A DNA stretch of 64,000 bases from an uncultured Jannaschia sp. (GTDB lineage: Bacteria; Pseudomonadota; Alphaproteobacteria; Rhodobacterales; Rhodobacteraceae): positions 186,001-250,000 of the forward strand of contig NZ_CANLTQ010000001.1 in the NCBI RefSeq assembly GCF_947494025.1. Direction: 5' to 3'. Below are positions 29,932 to 37,847 of the stretch, piece by piece. The notes beneath the pieces were generated by a model. It saw nothing but the letters and a program-made list of their open reading frames with translations, searched no databases and was not told the DNA's origin. Within the stretch, counting starts at the first letter, position 1; each line of letters begins with the position of its first letter. The position numbers and the translations under genes were made by a program.

Positions 29932-30306
29932 ATGCCATCGACCATGAAGGACCTTGTCGCGGAGGCCCGCGCCAACGTCGCGACCGTTTCGCCCGGGGAC
30001 GCGCGGGACTCGGGCGAGCTCATCCTCGACGTGCGCGAGCCGGCGGAGCTAGGCCAGTCCGGCGCGGTGCCCGGCGCGCTCCTCGTGCCGCGCGGCACAC
30101 TCGAGATGCGCGCCGACGCCACGGCCGAAACCGCGGAGCCGCGCCTGACCGGGCAAATGGGGAACGGCCGCGTCCACGTGCTCTGCGCCGCGGGCGGCCG
30201 GGCGGCGATGGCCGCCGTCACGCTTCGGCGGATGGGCTACGACGCCACGGTGATCGAAGGCGGGATGGCCGGCTGGAAGAAGGCGGGGCTGCCGGTCGAA
30301 AGCTGA
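29932..30306 (+). CDS. Rhodanese-like domain protein
   Basis: A 124-residue single-domain rhodanese (sulfurtransferase fold), cytosolic. LILDVREPAEL and the catalytic-loop cysteine in VHVLCAAGGRAAMAAVTLRRMGY (Cys85), followed by VIEGGMAGWKKAGLPV, are typical. The active-site loop CAAGGRA fits a small sulfurtransferase. The ATG has an AGGAGGG ribosome site. The 3' end meets the opposing DUF302-like gene, with one base between the stop codons. Its sulfur donor and acceptor are unknown. Confidence 0.88.
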   Translation: MPSTMKDLVAEARANVATVSPGDARDSGELILDVREPAELGQSGAVPGALLVPRGTLEMRADATAETAEPRLTGQMGNGRVHVLCAAGGRAAMAAVTLRRMGYDATVIEGGMAGWKKAGLPVES

Positions 30307-30307
30307 T

Positions 30308-30739
30308 CTACCAGGCGGTGGCCTCCGTCACGATCTCGTCCAGAAGGTCGTTCATCTCGGCCATCGTCTCCTCGGCGTAGACGCGGTGACCGATCACCGT
30401 CTCGCCGTCGATCTCGGCCACGAAGATGCTGAGCGGGCAGTTCCCCAGATTGGTCGGGTCCGCCACGATGGCATCGCGCCCGGCCGTCATCGAGCAGAAC
30501 ATGAAGGTCTTGGCATCCGGACCCACAGGCGAGGGCCCGAGTCCGAACTGCTGGCCGGTCTGCTCCAGCATCTCGCCCACATTGCCGGTGAAGACGATCC
30601 TGAGCCCCCGGCCGACGATCGCGTTCTCCACGGCGAACGCCCCGTCGGCGACGCTGCCGTCGTAGGGTTCGGTCACGATCCCCTGCGCCGCGGCGGCGGT
30701 CGCGGAAAGGACGAAGGCGGCAAGGGTGGAGCGGAACAT
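30308..30739 (-). CDS. Secreted protein, probably DUF302 family
   Basis: A 143-residue protein with a signal peptide (MFRSTLAAFVLSATAAAAQ). The order VTEPYDGSVADGAFAVENAI, then GLRIVFTGNVGEML, then NCPLSIFVAEIDGETVIGHRV resembles the DUF302 fold, which occurs in small periplasmic proteins of unknown role. The match is by pattern only. Two cysteines (in FMFCSM and GNCPL) remain in the mature protein. It is divergent from the thioredoxin-like gene at 30857 and convergent with the rhodanese gene. Confidence 0.6.
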   Translation of the reverse strand: MFRSTLAAFVLSATAAAAQGIVTEPYDGSVADGAFAVENAIVGRGLRIVFTGNVGEMLEQTGQQFGLGPSPVGPDAKTFMFCSMTAGRDAIVADPTNLGNCPLSIFVAEIDGETVIGHRVYAEETMAEMNDLLDEIVTEATAW

Positions 30740-30856
30740 GGCGGGTCCTTTCGGTCGGGGGCCGGACCACCCCTAGCCGCCGGCGGGATCGACGGAAACG
30801 GGAAAGCGCCCGGTCGCCAGCTTGCCGGTCCGGCCCCGCGCGCCTACCTCGTCGGA

Positions 30857-31240
30857 ATGCCCACTTTGCTCCGCTCCATCATGCTTGTTGTTCTGACCGC
30901 GCTGCCCGCGCGCGCGGAGGTCGAGCTCTTGATGGGCGAGGAGGCGGGCTGCATCTGGTGCGCGCGCTGGAACAGCGAGATCGCGCCGATCTATCCGAAG
31001 TCGCCCGAAGGCCAAGCCGCGCCGCTGCGCCGGGTCGACATCCATGCGCCGATGCCCGCGGATCTCGACCTCGACGGCGGTCTCGTCGTCACCCCGACCT
31101 TCGTGCTGGTGAAGGACGGAACCGAGATCGACCGGATGGAGGGGTATCCCGGCGAGGAGTTCTTCTGGGCCCTGCTCGACCGGATGCTCGACGGAGCGGC
31201 GGAAACCACGCCGGCATTCCAAGGTTGGCGCGACCGCTGA
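30857..31240 (+). CDS. Periplasmic thioredoxin-fold protein
   Basis: A 127-residue exported protein with a signal sequence (MPTLLRSIMLVVLTALPARA). A CxxC pair lies at Cys32 and Cys35 (EAGCIWCARW), and the cis-proline segment is VVTPTFVLVKDGTEIDRMEGYPGEEFFW. This matches small SoxW-like thioredoxins common in Rhodobacterales, which probably reduce or hold disulfides of periplasmic partners. The partner is not known. It stands alone, divergent from the DUF302-like gene. Confidence 0.82.
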   Translation: MPTLLRSIMLVVLTALPARAEVELLMGEEAGCIWCARWNSEIAPIYPKSPEGQAAPLRRVDIHAPMPADLDLDGGLVVTPTFVLVKDGTEIDRMEGYPGEEFFWALLDRMLDGAAETTPAFQGWRDR

Positions 31241-31409
31241 AGGGAAAGGCATTCCCCGGGCGGGTCGGGCGATGCGATGCGGCCCGTCCGAGAACAGGCT
31301 TGTAATGTCCGATAGGTTTTGTCAGGAATAAGCATCCCAGCCAGCCGGCGATGTCGCAGGCGAGCCCGGATCCAGCCCGTGCGACGGGCCAAGCCAGTTT
31401 GGAGGCGAG

Positions 31410-31484
31410 ATGACTTGGACCGGACCGACCGAGACGATCCCGACCCCCGCGCAGGGCACGCCCGGGGCGCGGCGCGCATCATGA
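31410..31484 (+). CDS. 24-residue leader ORF translationally coupled to hemP
   Basis: A tiny open frame beginning ATGACTTGGACC with a good GGAGG ribosome site six bases upstream. It encodes a threonine- and proline-rich peptide (MTWTGPTETIPTPAQ and nine more residues) and ends in TGA overlapping the hemP ATG (ATGA). hemP itself has no obvious ribosome site of its own, so translation may depend on this leader. I do not recognise the peptide. It could be a regulatory leader or a small protein. Confidence 0.5.
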   Translation: MTWTGPTETIPTPAQGTPGARRAS

Positions 31485-31639
31485 GCGAGGCCGCGCAGCC
31501 CCCGGCCCCGAGCGCGCCCTGTCCCGTCCATCGGGCCGAAGATCTGCTGAATTGCAGCCGGACCGCACGGATCCTGCTGGGCGAGAAAACCTACCTGCTG
31601 CGGCTGACGCGCGCGGGCAAGCTGATCCTGACGAAATGA
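31481..31639 (+). CDS. hemP: Hemin uptake protein HemP
   Basis: A 52-residue protein whose C-terminal half, SRTARILLGEKTYLLRLTRAGKLILTK, is the HemP/HmuP signature. Family members act with heme uptake systems and in some species activate their expression. It lies between the 24-codon leader and a 164-codon frame, with ATGA overlaps on both sides. No TonB receptor or hmu transporter is in the window. I could not find a clear Irr, RirA or Fur box upstream. Confidence 0.88.
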   Translation: MSEAAQPPAPSAPCPVHRAEDLLNCSRTARILLGEKTYLLRLTRAGKLILTK

Positions 31640-32130
31640 GCCTGCACGATCCCCTTGCCCCGCCGCCCAATCCCGGTGCCGCGACCGTCGCGGACCTTCA
31701 GGCGATGGACGGGGCGCAGGCGCTCTGCGTGATGCTGTTCCGGGACTGGTTCGCCGGGTCCGAAGGCCGCGCGCGCGTCGAGGGCGTCTTCGTCGAGGCG
31801 TTCGGCCCGGATGCCGGCACGATGGCCTGCGACGCATGGGCGGAGCTTTCCGCGCTCCTGACCGCACGGACCCGCCGCCCGGTCATGCGTCACGCCATGA
31901 CCTGCCGCTGCGTTGGGGCGGACGAGGCTGTCGTCGCGCAGGTCCTGTCCCTCGCCGCGCGGGGCGAGCGGGAGGACGCTATGCTCGTCCTGTCGCTTCT
32001 CGTGCCGGGCGACCGCCTCCTTTCGGCCGTAGACGTCGCGGAACGCGCCGGCATCGCGCTTCTTCGCCTTGCCGCCTGCTGGCGTCGCGACCATCGTGCC
32101 GCAACGGCGCCATCTCCAAGCATACACTGA
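31636..32130 (+). CDS. Hypothetical protein coupled to hemP
   Basis: A 164-residue soluble protein that I do not recognise. Its ATG overlaps the hemP stop (ATGA), so the two are probably made together. The middle is alpha-helical and leucine/alanine-rich (AEAFGPDA-type turn, then WAELSALLTAR), followed by a CRC motif in MTCRCVGADEAVVAQVLSLAARG. A role in heme handling is inferred from position only. The C-terminus after residue 150 is basic and probably disordered. Confidence 0.7.
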   Translation: MSLHDPLAPPPNPGAATVADLQAMDGAQALCVMLFRDWFAGSEGRARVEGVFVEAFGPDAGTMACDAWAELSALLTARTRRPVMRHAMTCRCVGADEAVVAQVLSLAARGEREDAMLVLSLLVPGDRLLSAVDVAERAGIALLRLAACWRRDHRAATAPSPSIH

Positions 32131-32221
32131 TCCACGGAGCCTACGTGCGCATCCTGACCGCCCCAATCCTGTTCGCCCTGCCGGCAGGCTCCGGCCGCTC
32201 GACAAGAGGCTGATCGACGAC

Positions 32222-32461
32222 GTGGCCGCCGAAGGCTCCGCCCCGACGGACGCGACCGATGCCAATCCCGGCGCGGGGCTCAACATCGTCGCGTTCATCC
32301 TGTCGGGCCGTGAAATCGACCCGACGGAGATCGTCCCGGCCCTGCTGCGCGACATGCTGCATGAGGCCGACGGCGCCGAGGCCAATATCGCGACCGGGGA
32401 CCATGCCATCGAATTCCCGCTCCGGGATCAGGATCCGGCATTCGACGGAGGACAGTCATGA
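32222..32461 (+). CDS. Hypothetical small protein upstream of DUF1289 gene, start uncertain
   Basis: A frame whose last 79 codons read like a real protein (LNIVAFILSGREIDPTEIVP, then LLRDMLHEADGAEANIATGD). Its TGA overlaps the ATG of the DUF1289 gene. The GTG at 32222 is the best visible start, but the coding-like sequence continues a few codons upstream (DKRLIDD). In another frame just upstream, a GTG-initiated stretch encodes a signal-like segment (RILTAPILFALPAG). A frameshift joining the two is possible, and would make this a broken secreted or lipoprotein gene. Confidence 0.4.
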   Translation: MAAEGSAPTDATDANPGAGLNIVAFILSGREIDPTEIVPALLRDMLHEADGAEANIATGDHAIEFPLRDQDPAFDGGQS

Positions 32462-32730
32462 CGAAGACCCCGAGCCCCTGCATCGACGTATGCAAGTTCC
32501 GCCGCCCCGGCCCCGCCGGGGCGCATTGCATTGGCTGCTCGATGACCAAGGGCCAGAAGAAGATCGGCAAGAGCCTGAAGAAGCAAAAGGGCGCGATGGC
32601 GGAGTTCGTCGCGCTGGTAGTCGCGCAGCAGCAGGCGATGGGGCGCTACACGCATTGGCGTCCGGCTTACCTGAAGCGTTGCCTGAAAAAGGGCGCCTCC
32701 GTTCCCAAGGCCGCCCGCGACGCCGGCTGA
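32458..32730 (+). CDS. DUF1289 family cysteine-rich protein
   Basis: A 90-residue protein. Its N-terminus carries the DUF1289 pattern of paired cysteines, PCIDVCKFRRPGPAGAHCIGCSMTKGQKK, which probably bind a metal ion or an iron-sulfur cluster. The rest is a basic helical tail (KSLKKQKGAMAEF, YLKRCLKKGA). The family is widespread in proteobacteria and its function is unknown. The start overlaps the stop of the preceding frame. A bidirectional hairpin separates it from dps. Confidence 0.8.
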   Translation: MTKTPSPCIDVCKFRRPGPAGAHCIGCSMTKGQKKIGKSLKKQKGAMAEFVALVVAQQQAMGRYTHWRPAYLKRCLKKGASVPKAARDAG

Positions 32731-32788
32731 CGATCGCAAAGGACGGGGTGGGCAGGCGGCGCCTGCTTGGCACAAACCCGAAACGAAG

Positions 32789-32817
32789 ATGCCACCGCCG
32801 GAGCCTGGCGGTGGCAT
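32789..32817. terminator. Bidirectional hairpin terminator between the DUF1289 gene and dps
   Basis: ATGCCACCGCC and GGCGGTGGCAT form a perfect 11-base-pair stem around a seven-base loop. It lies between two convergent genes and can serve both. Confidence 0.75.
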
Positions 32818-32831
32818 ACGGTTCAGACCCC

Positions 32832-33302
32832 TCAGCGCAGATGGGCGCGGAGCATCCAGGCGAACTTGTCGTGGATGCGTCCCCGCTCGATGGCGAGATC
32901 CTCGGTGCGGACGTCGCCGTGCTTCGCGGCGAGCTCGGAAAGCCCCGCAAGCGTGGCGCCGATCGTCTCCTGCGCTTCGGCGAGATGCCGGATCATCTCG
33001 CGATCCTCGGCATTCGTGTCGCCCTCGGCCACCTTGGAGCGCTCCAGGTGCACGGCGAGCTTGCCCTCGGCCGTCACGCCGATCGCGCGCACCCGCTCGG
33101 CGAGGTCGTCCTGTGCTGTGAAGTGATCCTCGTAGATCGTCTGGAACAGCTCATGCAGCGGCCCGAACGACATGCCGGTGACGTTCCAATGAAAGTTCTG
33201 CGCCAGCATGGTGGTCACGACGGTCTCCGCCAGCGCCTGGTTCAGGGCAGCGGCAATTTCGACGCTGGCGTCGGCGGAAAGGTCGGATGCGGTCTGTGCC
33301 AT
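32832..33302 (-). CDS. dps: DNA-binding ferritin-like protein Dps
   Basis: A 156-residue Dps/starvation protein that stores iron and shields DNA from oxidative damage as a dodecamer. The ferroxidase-site helices are NFHWNVTGMSFGPLHELFQTIYEDHFTAQDDLAERVRAIG, with the conserved His, Asp and Glu ligands. The N-terminal tail is short and acidic, so DNA binding may be weak. Dps is a typical target of the general stress response, but I see no exact EcfG promoter at this gene. Confidence 0.95.
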   Translation of the reverse strand: MAQTASDLSADASVEIAAALNQALAETVVTTMLAQNFHWNVTGMSFGPLHELFQTIYEDHFTAQDDLAERVRAIGVTAEGKLAVHLERSKVAEGDTNAEDREMIRHLAEAQETIGATLAGLSELAAKHGDVRTEDLAIERGRIHDKFAWMLRAHLR

Positions 33303-33374
33303 GTCGGGTCTCCTCGAATGGATGGAAGCTGGCTGGCGGAATGCCGGCTCGCCCGATTCACGATATGGGACTTT

Positions 33375-33767
33375 TTAGAACGGTTCCAAGTTCCGCGCCA
33401 ATCCCGACAGCAAAAGCCGCAGGACGGGACCCGCCTCCGGCCGCACGCGACGACCTGCGAGGAACCGCACGCTGTCGGCGTCGCCCCGCGTCAGCGCGGC
33501 CGAAAGGGCCATCAACCAGCTTTCGTCGAAGGACAGCCCCTCCGCCCCCGGTCGTCGCAAGACGACCCGCCGGTCCGTCGCTGAGACGAGCGCACGGACC
33601 AGAGCGACCGCGAAATCCTCCGCGCCCGCTTCCGGTGCCAGCACCGCACAGGCGTAAAGGTCGGCCCGCGGCGCGGCGCGGCATTCGCACGCCGCCTGAC
33701 GCAGGAGCGCGATCAGCGGCGGTACGAACTCATGTCCGTCGAGGGCAATGAATCGCGAGACAGGCAT
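33375..33767 (-). CDS. Hypothetical protein
   Basis: A 130-residue soluble protein starting MPVSRFIALDGHEFVPPLIALLRQ, with an AAAGGTG ribosome site upstream. It reads as alpha/beta, with leucine- and alanine-rich helices (FAVALVRALVS, WLMALSAALTRG) and a C-terminal helix PVLRLLLSGLARNLE. I do not recognise a family. An upstream ATG extends the frame into non-coding DNA and is rejected. It lies upstream of dps on the same strand, 72 bases away. Confidence 0.6.
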   Translation of the reverse strand: MPVSRFIALDGHEFVPPLIALLRQAACECRAAPRADLYACAVLAPEAGAEDFAVALVRALVSATDRRVVLRRPGAEGLSFDESWLMALSAALTRGDADSVRFLAGRRVRPEAGPVLRLLLSGLARNLEPF

Positions 33768-34414
33768 AAAGCACCTTTCGCACGGTCGGGCCTGATGCCT
33801 GAGCAATATATTCAGAGAGCGGCGATCCCGGAAGTGATTACTCGCTTCGCCCATCCCTTCGTTGCCGGCACCACGACTATCTCCGCCCAATCTATCGCGG
33901 AGCCGCATCCGAACATCGTGCCACGCAGCGCGGCAAAGGCCGCGCGGGGAGCGGCAATCGCCACGCCCCCATGACACGTACGACGCGCCCGAACGGTTCG
34001 AGACGAACCAGAGCGGCACGGACAGCGTCCGCCGGCGCGGCGATGCGGAGGCGTTCAGCCAGCCGCTGGAATACGTCACCAACCGTCTCGCCGACCGGCC
34101 AGGCCTCTTGCCGCCTTTCGCGACCCGGCAGATCTCTCACGAGAACGCCACGTATTTCTGCATCGCCTTCGTCGACGCGATGGCCGGCCTTCCGGCGCTG
34201 GCAATCGTCCGGCGGTGGCGCCGTCTCGCGCCTCTTGTCATCCCCATCATCGGCCTCGACGTGATGTTCCTCGCGGCGAAGTCCGGCAAGTTCGCGAGCG
34301 GTGGCCGCCTGCCGACGATCCTCGCACTGGCGGCGCGGCCTGCCCGCGCGGCCTAAGCGAGATCGGCTCGCGGCGCGAGATGGGACCGGTCGGCGACGCC
34401 CGGCTTGACCGGAC
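33768..34414. other. Poorly coding 647-base stretch, possible gene remnant
   Basis: No gene here is convincing. On the plus strand a frame ending at 34356 has a protein-like C-terminal part: ENATYFCIAFVDAMAG, then LAIVRRWRRLAPLVIPIIGL and AAKSGKFASGGRLPTILAL, suggesting one or two membrane helices. Its N-terminal part is not coding-like and has no ribosome site. This may be the residue of a small membrane protein gene. The left part (33768-33960) shows nothing recognisable. Confidence 0.3.
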
Positions 34415-35614
34415 TCAATGCGCGCAGAGCGCCGTCATCACGCCGCGCAGTTCGGCCAGGCCCTTCAACCGTCCGATCGCCGGATAGCCCGGCTGCGCGT
34501 GTCGGCGCTTGTCGTCGAGGATGTTCTGCCCGTGATCGGGCCGGAACGGGATCGACCAGTCGGCGCGCCCCTCGTCCCGGCGCCGCGCCTCCTCCGCCAG
34601 CACCGCGCGGATCACGGCGACCATGTCGGTGTCGCCGCCCAGATGCTCCGCCTCGTGGAAGGAGCCGCGGACGGCGTCGCTCTCGCGGGTGACGTTGCGA
34701 AGATGCAGGAAATGGATGCGATCGCCCAGCCGCTCGACCATGCCCGGCAGGTCGTTGTCGGGTCGCGCGCCGAGCGAGCCGGTGCAGAAGGTCACGCCGG
34801 AGGCGCGGCTCGGCACGGCGTCGAGCACCTGCCGGTAGTCGCCCTCCGTCGACATGATGCGCGGCAGGCCAAGAAGCGGGAACGGCGGATCGTCGGGGTG
34901 ACAGCAGAGCCGCATCCCGAGCTCCTCGGCGAGCGGCGTGACGTCCTCGAGAAAGGCGATCAGGTGCCCGCGCAGCGTGTCCGCGCCCATGCCAGCGTAA
35001 TCGGCGAGCAGCGCACGCACATCGGCGAGCGAGAAATTCTCCGCTGCGCCAGGCAGGCCGAAGACGACGTTCGTGGCGAGCGCCATGCGCCGCTCCTCCG
35101 ACATCGCGTCGAACCGCGCCTTCGCCTCGTCCTGCAGGACCGCATCGTAATCATCCCCGGCCCCGTCGCGCTCCAGCACGTAGAGGTCGAAGGCCGCGAA
35201 ATCGACGAGGTCGAAGCGCATGCAGGTCGCGCCGGAGGCGACCTCGTGGGCCAGATCGGTCCGCGTCCAGTCGAGGACGGGCATGAAGTTATAACATATT
35301 GTCTCGAGCCCGGCGGCCGCGAGGTTGCGCAGGCTTTCGCGCCAAGCCTCGACGTGAGCGCGCCACTCGCCGGACCGCATCTTGATCGCCTCGCTGACCG
35401 GCAGGCTCTCGACCACGTCCCAGGTCAGCCCGGAGGGCCGGCCGTCCGCGCGCGCGGCGATGGCTCGCTTCCGCGCGGCGATCTCGGCCTCGCTCCAGAC
35501 GGTGCCGGTCGGCACATGGTGGAGCGCGGTCACGATCCCCTCTGCGCCGGCCTCGCGCACGTCGTCGATGCGCACTTGATCCGCCGGTCCGAACCATCTC
35601 CATGTCTGACGCAT
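34415..35614 (-). CDS. uxuA: Mannonate dehydratase
   Basis: A 399-residue enzyme that dehydrates D-mannonate to 2-keto-3-deoxygluconate in hexuronate breakdown. The N-terminus MRQTWRWFGPADQVRIDDVREAGAEGIVTALHHVPTG is diagnostic. YNFMPVLDWTRTDL, GMRLCCHPDDPPFPLLGLPRI, FCTGSLGARPDND, FLHLRNV and IPFRPDHGQ contain the metal ligands. The start has a GAGGGTGG ribosome site. It is divergent from a GntR regulator gene, with a palindrome between. No uxaC, uxuB or kdg genes are adjacent. Confidence 0.95.
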   Translation of the reverse strand: MRQTWRWFGPADQVRIDDVREAGAEGIVTALHHVPTGTVWSEAEIAARKRAIAARADGRPSGLTWDVVESLPVSEAIKMRSGEWRAHVEAWRESLRNLAAAGLETICYNFMPVLDWTRTDLAHEVASGATCMRFDLVDFAAFDLYVLERDGAGDDYDAVLQDEAKARFDAMSEERRMALATNVVFGLPGAAENFSLADVRALLADYAGMGADTLRGHLIAFLEDVTPLAEELGMRLCCHPDDPPFPLLGLPRIMSTEGDYRQVLDAVPSRASGVTFCTGSLGARPDNDLPGMVERLGDRIHFLHLRNVTRESDAVRGSFHEAEHLGGDTDMVAVIRAVLAEEARRRDEGRADWSIPFRPDHGQNILDDKRRHAQPGYPAIGRLKGLAELRGVMTALCAH

Positions 35615-35664
35615 GTGGCCACCCTCTGGTCGTGCCGAATCGCCCCCGGCGCGGCGATTGTTAG

Positions 35665-35674
35665 TGGTATGCCA
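35665..35674. promoter_or_regulatory. Putative GntR-family operator between uxuA and the regulator gene
   Basis: TGGTATGCCA at 35665-35674 is an imperfect palindrome resembling the TGGTATACCA sites of FCD-type GntR regulators. A second half site, TATGGTA, follows at once. It is midway between the divergent genes, so it may control both. Confidence 0.5.
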
Positions 35675-35708
35675 GTATGGTAGCAATGTGCCGCGAGGGA
35701 GGCTCGGG

Positions 35709-36443
35709 ATGAGGGATGCGATCGCGGCGCGGGACACGGCGATAAACAGGGCCGCTCCCATCGTGCCGCAACTCCACATCATTCTGCGCGAGCGCATCAT
35801 CCGCAACGACCTGCGCCCGGGGGACCGGCTTTCGGAAGCCGACATCGCCCGGCGCTACGGCATCAGCCGGCAACCCGTGCGGGAGGCGTTCATTCGCCTG
35901 GCACTCGAAGGTCTCATTACCATCCGGCCCCAGCGTGGCACGTCGGTGGCCCGGATCGCGCTCGCCTCGGTTCACGACGCACGATTCCTGCGCGAGGCGA
36001 TCGAGGCAGACATCGTGCGCCTTCTGGCCGAGGATCCGGCCCCCGCGACAGTCGTGGAGCTGCGCCGGCTGATCGACCGGCAGCAGGCCATCGAGGCGAG
36101 CGATGCCCCGGGCTTCATCGCCGCTGACGACGCATTCCATCGCGCGCTCGCGGACGGCGCGGGCAAGGCGGGGATCTGGGCGCGCGTGCAGGGCCTGAAG
36201 GCGCAGATGGACCGGGTGCGGTTCCTGTCCTTCGCCCAGCTTCCCGCGCCCAAGCTCGTGGCGCAGCACGTCCTCATCGTCGAGGCCATTGCCGCGGGCG
36301 ATCCGGATAGCGCCGAACGCGCGGCCCGCCTGCATCTGCGCGCCATCCTCCAGGATCTGCCCCGCATCGTGTCCGCCCATCCGCAATCCTTCGACGCGCC
36401 CGAGGGTGCGGACACGGTCCGGGCTGTCCGTCTGCGGGATTGA
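35709..36443 (+). CDS. GntR-family (FCD subfamily) transcriptional regulator
   Basis: A 244-residue regulator. The N-terminal winged helix (IVPQLHIILRERIIRNDLRPGDRLSEADIARRYGISRQPVREAFIRLALEGLI, residues 18-70) is classic GntR. The C-terminal helical FCD domain (FLREAIEADIVRLLAED, FHRALADGAG, HVLIVEAIAAGDPDSAERAARLHLRAIL) binds a small acid effector, often with a metal. It probably controls uxuA, and perhaps the following TRAP operon, in response to a hexuronate or related acid. Confidence 0.9.
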   Translation: MRDAIAARDTAINRAAPIVPQLHIILRERIIRNDLRPGDRLSEADIARRYGISRQPVREAFIRLALEGLITIRPQRGTSVARIALASVHDARFLREAIEADIVRLLAEDPAPATVVELRRLIDRQQAIEASDAPGFIAADDAFHRALADGAGKAGIWARVQGLKAQMDRVRFLSFAQLPAPKLVAQHVLIVEAIAAGDPDSAERAARLHLRAILQDLPRIVSAHPQSFDAPEGADTVRAVRLRD

Positions 36444-36648
36444 CGCCGAGAAAAAATACGGGACGGCCCGGCCGGGGATCTCTGCGACAATCGGCCCCCG
36501 CCGATCCGAAGGTCGGCCCTGACGTTACGCAGCCTTTCGGTTGCTAATTGGCGGCCACTCGGTAAGCTGCACCGCAGCGCCGGATCCGGCCGATCACGGA
36601 GGGGTCGCCGGGTCGCAAGACGGTGTCGGCACCAAGGGAGGTACATAG

Positions 36649-37779
36649 ATGAAATCCGAGTCGAAATTCAGCCGCCGGTCGTTCCTGCGCAAGACCGCCA
36701 TCGGCGGCGGGGCTGCCGCCGGCGCCACGCTCGCCGCACCGGCGGTGCTCGCGCAGGCGCCGATGGTTCTCAAGATGCAGACGTCCTGGGGCGCCAACAA
36801 CATCTGGCAGGAATTCGCGCAGGACTACGCCGACCGCGTGGAGGCGATGTCCGGCGGCCGCCTGAAGATCGACGTGCTGCCCGCGGGCGCGGTCGTGGCC
36901 GCCTTCCAGGTCATGGACGCCGTCAACGACGGGGTGATCGACGCGGCGCACTCCGTGTCCGCCTACTGGTACGGCAAGTCCAAGTCGGCCTCGCTCTTCG
37001 GCACCGGCCCGGTCCTCGGCGCGTCGTCGCAGGCGATGCTCGGCTGGTTCTACGAGGGCGGCGGAGAGGAGCTCTACCGCGAGCTCACGCAGGACGAGCT
37101 GGGCCTCGATGTGGTGGGCCTCCTGGGCTTCCCGATGTTCGCGCAGCCCTTCGGCTGGTTCAAGGGCGAGATCAACTCGGTCGATGACATCCAGGGCTTC
37201 AAATACCGCACCGTCGGCCTCGCCGCCGACCTCCTGCAGACGATGGGTATGTCCGTGGCGCAGCTTCCGGGCGGCGAGATCGTCCCGGCGATGGAACGCG
37301 GCGTGATCGACGCGTTCGAGTTCAACAACCCCTCTTCGGACCGCGACTTCGGCGCGCAGGACGTGGCCAAGAACTACTACCTGTCCTCCTACCACCAGGC
37401 GGCCGAGCAGTTCGAGTTCCTGTTCAACCGGTTCACCTTCGAGGATCTGGAGCCGGACCTGCAGGCGATCCTGCGTCACGGGGTCGAAGCCGCCTCCACC
37501 GCCAACACGTCGAAGGCGATGCGGCGCTACTCGGACGACCTCCAGTGGCTGCAGAACGAGGCCGGCGTCACCGTGCACAGGACGCCGCAGGATATCCTGC
37601 AGGGGCAGATCGAGGCCTGGTCGGAGATCCTGCCCTCGCTGGAAGAGGATCCGATGTTCAAGAAGATCGTCGACAGCCAGCGCGCCTGGGCCGAGAAGGT
37701 CGCCTTCTACGAGCTGATGAACGCCCCGGATTACGGCTTGGCCTACGAGCACTTCTTTCCGGGCAAGCTGTCGCTCTGA
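36649..37779 (+). CDS. TRAP transporter periplasmic binding protein (DctP/TakP type)
   Basis: A 376-residue binding protein. A Tat-type signal with twin arginines (Arg9-Arg10 in FSRRSFLRK) is followed by a hydrophobic stretch, so it is exported folded. The mature domain starts VLKMQTSWGANNIWQEFAQDYADRVEAMSGGRLKI and carries GFKYRTVGLAADLLQTMGMSVAQLPGGEIVPAMERGVIDAFEFNNPSSD, the ligand-binding core of the TakP/mannitol-chloroaromatic group. Ligands of that group are often keto or hydroxy acids, although the coupled amidase suggests another substrate. A hairpin lies just after it. Confidence 0.9.
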   Translation: MKSESKFSRRSFLRKTAIGGGAAAGATLAAPAVLAQAPMVLKMQTSWGANNIWQEFAQDYADRVEAMSGGRLKIDVLPAGAVVAAFQVMDAVNDGVIDAAHSVSAYWYGKSKSASLFGTGPVLGASSQAMLGWFYEGGGEELYRELTQDELGLDVVGLLGFPMFAQPFGWFKGEINSVDDIQGFKYRTVGLAADLLQTMGMSVAQLPGGEIVPAMERGVIDAFEFNNPSSDRDFGAQDVAKNYYLSSYHQAAEQFEFLFNRFTFEDLEPDLQAILRHGVEAASTANTSKAMRRYSDDLQWLQNEAGVTVHRTPQDILQGQIEAWSEILPSLEEDPMFKKIVDSQRAWAEKVAFYELMNAPDYGLAYEHFFPGKLSL

Positions 37780-37802
37780 GCACGACTTGAAGAACGCGAG
37801 GC

Positions 37803-37826
37803 GGCCCCGGACAAGCTTCCGGGGCC
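37803..37826 (+). repeat. Intercistronic hairpin between the TRAP binding protein and small-permease genes
   Basis: GGCCCCGGA (37803-37811) pairs perfectly with TCCGGGGCC (37818-37826) around a six-base loop, then CTTTCG. It lies 24 bases after the binding-protein stop and could be a partial terminator or an RNA-stabilising structure. Confidence 0.7.
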
Positions 37827-37847
37827 CTTTCGTGACGAGGGGGTGAG

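Noticed and set aside
29741-29947. 68-codon ORF (MNTQVRSTASG) before the rhodanese gene
   Set aside because: Weak ribosome site, composition typical of random frame, and it overlaps the rhodanese ribosome site and start; kept only as a remote possibility.
33303-33400. EcfG promoter upstream of dps, suggested by two GGAAC strings on the minus strand
   Set aside because: No CGTT at 16-17 bases downstream of either GGAAC on that strand.
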